Of a DNA stretch of 46,553 nt, positions 44,701 to 46,553 are shown in pieces. Location of the stretch: positions 61,244-107,796 of the forward strand of contig NW_013651785.1 of the NCBI RefSeq assembly GCF_000499385.1. The letters are read 5' to 3'. The translations under genes and the position numbers were made by a program. This DNA comes from Eimeria necatrix. Its lineage: Eukaryota > Apicomplexa > Conoidasida > Eucoccidiorida > Eimeriidae. The notes under the pieces are model-generated. The model was given only the letters and a program-made list of their open reading frames with translations. It did not search any database and was not told the origin of the DNA. Numbering within the stretch: the first letter of the stretch is position 1; each line of letters begins with the position of its first letter.

Positions 44701-46553
44701 CAACAAGAGTGCTCGTGTTCTCCCTGGGATCCTAGCCATGGCGCGGCAGTACAAAGCAGCTGGTGCAGACTTGCTATTTGCATCTGCTGAGACGTTTTCT
44801 TTGCAATATCCCATCAAGTGGCTTCACGCCGGCAACGGGCCAAAGCTGTTCTTCTTGAAAGCAGGTTCTGCCACTCCTGAACAGTTAAATGGCCGGCTGA
44901 CAGTATCAGCAGCTGTGTCATTCATCAATTCAAAGCTATCAAATGCGCAACACCGCATCACCGCTCCACCTGAGCCTGAAGAAGCAGTTTCAGACCCTAT
45001 ACCAGAAAAATGGGATGGACCTGTGAAACGCATTGTCGCCAAAAATTTCGATGAGCGTGTGTTGAACTCGGACAAGGTGGGCCTGCAATTTCGTGACCTC
45101 AAAAGAGAACACCATTTTAAGTGTGGCTGCCGATGCAGCTTTTTCTATTGTTTATGTGCCATTCGTTTCCACTAAGTTATGGAATGCCAGAGTGATTTGC
45201 TTGCCTCTTTGCGGCAGGACGTGTTTCTCATGGTGTCAGCCCCATGGTGCGGCTACTGCAAGAAAATAAAGCCGGCGTTCTTTCGCTTCGCACGATCAGT
45301 TGCTGCGAGCTCAGCAGCGGCTGCGGTGCTGGACGTCGCGAAGATGAATGGGCCCACAAATGAAATTCGCCATCCCGAATTTCCCGTTCCTCACTACCCA
45401 ACAATTTGGTTCATTCGAAAGGGAGAAACCAAACCTATAATTTTCTCCGGTAGTGCGACGGAAGAAAAGCTTTTGTCTTTTGCAAAGCAACATGCCACGA
45501 AGCCTGAAAGCCTTGAAGGAGTTGTTGTTCAAGCTCCTGATTTGCGCACATCCTCATTGCCTTTAATGAAAGACACTCAGCAACAGACTGGCTCTCCTAT
45601 CCTCAGCATCGACACCGAGACCTTTTACTCTGGCGTGCTTGACAGTGACAAGGTAGTTTCACTGTGCCGCAGCGCTCCAATGATTTATATTTGTTAACAC
45701 AACCTACCTTAAATTCGTTGAATGGGCATACCTCTCTGCTCGTATCCTCTCCTGAAGCCATAACGCGTTGCATGACAGTTTCAGTGAAGCACTAGTGGCA
45801 CACAAGAAACACATTAAAAATCAACATGAATCAGCTACGATTTCCTTGCGCTCCAGGACGTGCTGCTACTCGTTTACGCCCCGTGGTGTGGACACTGCAA
45901 AAAGCTCGAGCCCATCTACGAAGAGTTTGGGAAGCTTGCGGCCGAGTCGAAGACAGCTAGCGAGTCACTGGTTGTGGCGAAAATGGACGGCGCGGCGAAC
46001 CGACTGCCGGACGAGAAGTACAAGGTGACTGGTTTCCCAACTGTGTGGTTCTTCAAGAAAGGATCCGATACTCCAATCAAGTTTATGGGAGAGCGGACTA
46101 CCAAAGGCCTTGCTTCATTTGTGCAGCAGCACGCAACAGCGAAAGTAGAACTGAAGGTCCCTGATTCGCCGGCAGTGGAGGCTGTGTCGCAGCCGGTTCC
46201 GACGGTGAATGATGGCGCTGTGAAAGTTGTGGTTGGCGACACGTTCAAATCGCAGGTTCTGGATGCAGGAAAGGTAGGAAATCACTAACGGGACTTAGTA
46301 TGCGGGAGCACGCAGCGCACGTTTGGAATGTAGGGATATCTCGCTACCGCTCGTGCTAGCTCGAAATACTGCAAAGGATTGTTGCTCGCGTGACTTGTGT
46401 AGATGAAAGCGCGCTGCGTATTGAATGAGCGGCCGCATTGTTTAGGAGGATTCGTGGTGTTTTGTTTCGCGTTTTGTGTAGGACGTGCTGTTGCTCGTTT
46501 ACGCCCCGTGGTGTGGACACTGCAAAAAGCTCGAGCCCATCTACGAAGAGTTT
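41701..46553 (+). CDS. Filamin-CAP10 (GT90) protein O-glucosyltransferase fused to tandem thioredoxin/PDI domains, runs off right edge
   Basis: At least 1027 residues. Exons: 41,701-42,339, 42,530-42,755, 42,976-43,163, 43,416-43,692, 43,855-44,022, 44,287-44,537, 44,669-45,076, 45,218-45,652, 45,857-46,273 and 46,482 onward; all phases close. Residues 47-62 are a membrane anchor (WAWSAVVIVAVYLGFF). Residues 68-195 are a filamin-like domain (GNGEYEVAYRV). Residues 214-570 are a CAP10 domain with FVMNVGDWPL, FSWCGSTDS, AFRGRDSN, LLDGTVAAYR and LLKQESPYYEWY. This is the order of KDELC/POGLUT2-3 enzymes, which glucosylate EGF repeats in the ER. Then come thioredoxin modules: residues 584-719 (CNKS, inactive-looking), 720-864 (CGYC), 865-1003 (CGHC) and 1004 onward (CGHC). 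Each module is a single phase-0 exon starting GAC and ending (S/G)DK or AGK. A C-terminal ER signal would lie outside the window. Confidence 0.88.

Overview
The window reads as nuclear DNA of an apicomplexan coccidian, most probably Eimeria (E. tenella-like). The reasons are massive in-gene CAG/CTG tracts that encode homopolymers of Gln, Ala and Ser, dispersed TTTAGGG/CCCTAAA telomere-like repeats, short introns with GT..AG ends, a Cys-rich oocyst-wall-type protein and a calcineurin B gene. The organism is inferred from these features; no search was run.

The window has two halves. Positions 1 to about 15,080 are repeat-rich. They hold the 5' part of an RTEL1-like DNA helicase (minus), 3 kb of simple repeats (AGCT satellite, TTTTA arrays, telomere-like arrays in both orientations), an 8-kb alpha/beta-hydrolase gene whose catalytic Ser, Asp and His lie in exons kilobases apart among CAG tracts (plus), more simple repeats, and a gene for a secreted Ala-rich protein (minus). 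A 10-bp palindrome, TGTACGTACA, recurs five times between 6.6 and 13.2 kb.

From about 15.1 kb the trinucleotide repeats nearly vanish and spliced genes of ordinary composition appear. In order: a possible Cys-rich exon (minus, weak), a 64-aa membrane protein (plus), an oocyst wall protein (minus, 3 exons), a 245-bp tandem repeat, a mitochondrial carrier (minus, 6 exons), a pepsin-like aspartyl protease (plus, 10 exons), a PUB-domain protein (plus, 3 exons), calcineurin B (plus, 5 exons), an unrecognised 324-aa protein with a signal peptide (minus, 6 exons), a small putative mitochondrial membrane protein (minus), a possible plastid-targeted protein (plus) and a large gene running off the right edge (plus).

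That last gene is the most interesting item. It joins a type II membrane anchor, a filamin-like domain and a CAP10/GT90 O-glucosyltransferase (POGLUT2/3 or KDELC type) to a series of thioredoxin/PDI modules. Each module is one phase-0 exon, and the last two module exons are almost identical over the 72 bases visible. It looks like an ER enzyme combining disulfide chemistry with O-glucosylation, still growing by exon duplication. A 519-bp tandem duplication lies just upstream of its start.

Exon boundaries were worked out by eye from splice sites, reading phase and family similarity. They are most secure for the aspartyl protease, calcineurin B, carrier, PUB, oocyst wall and glucosyltransferase-PDI genes. 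They are least secure inside the CAG-rich hydrolase gene.
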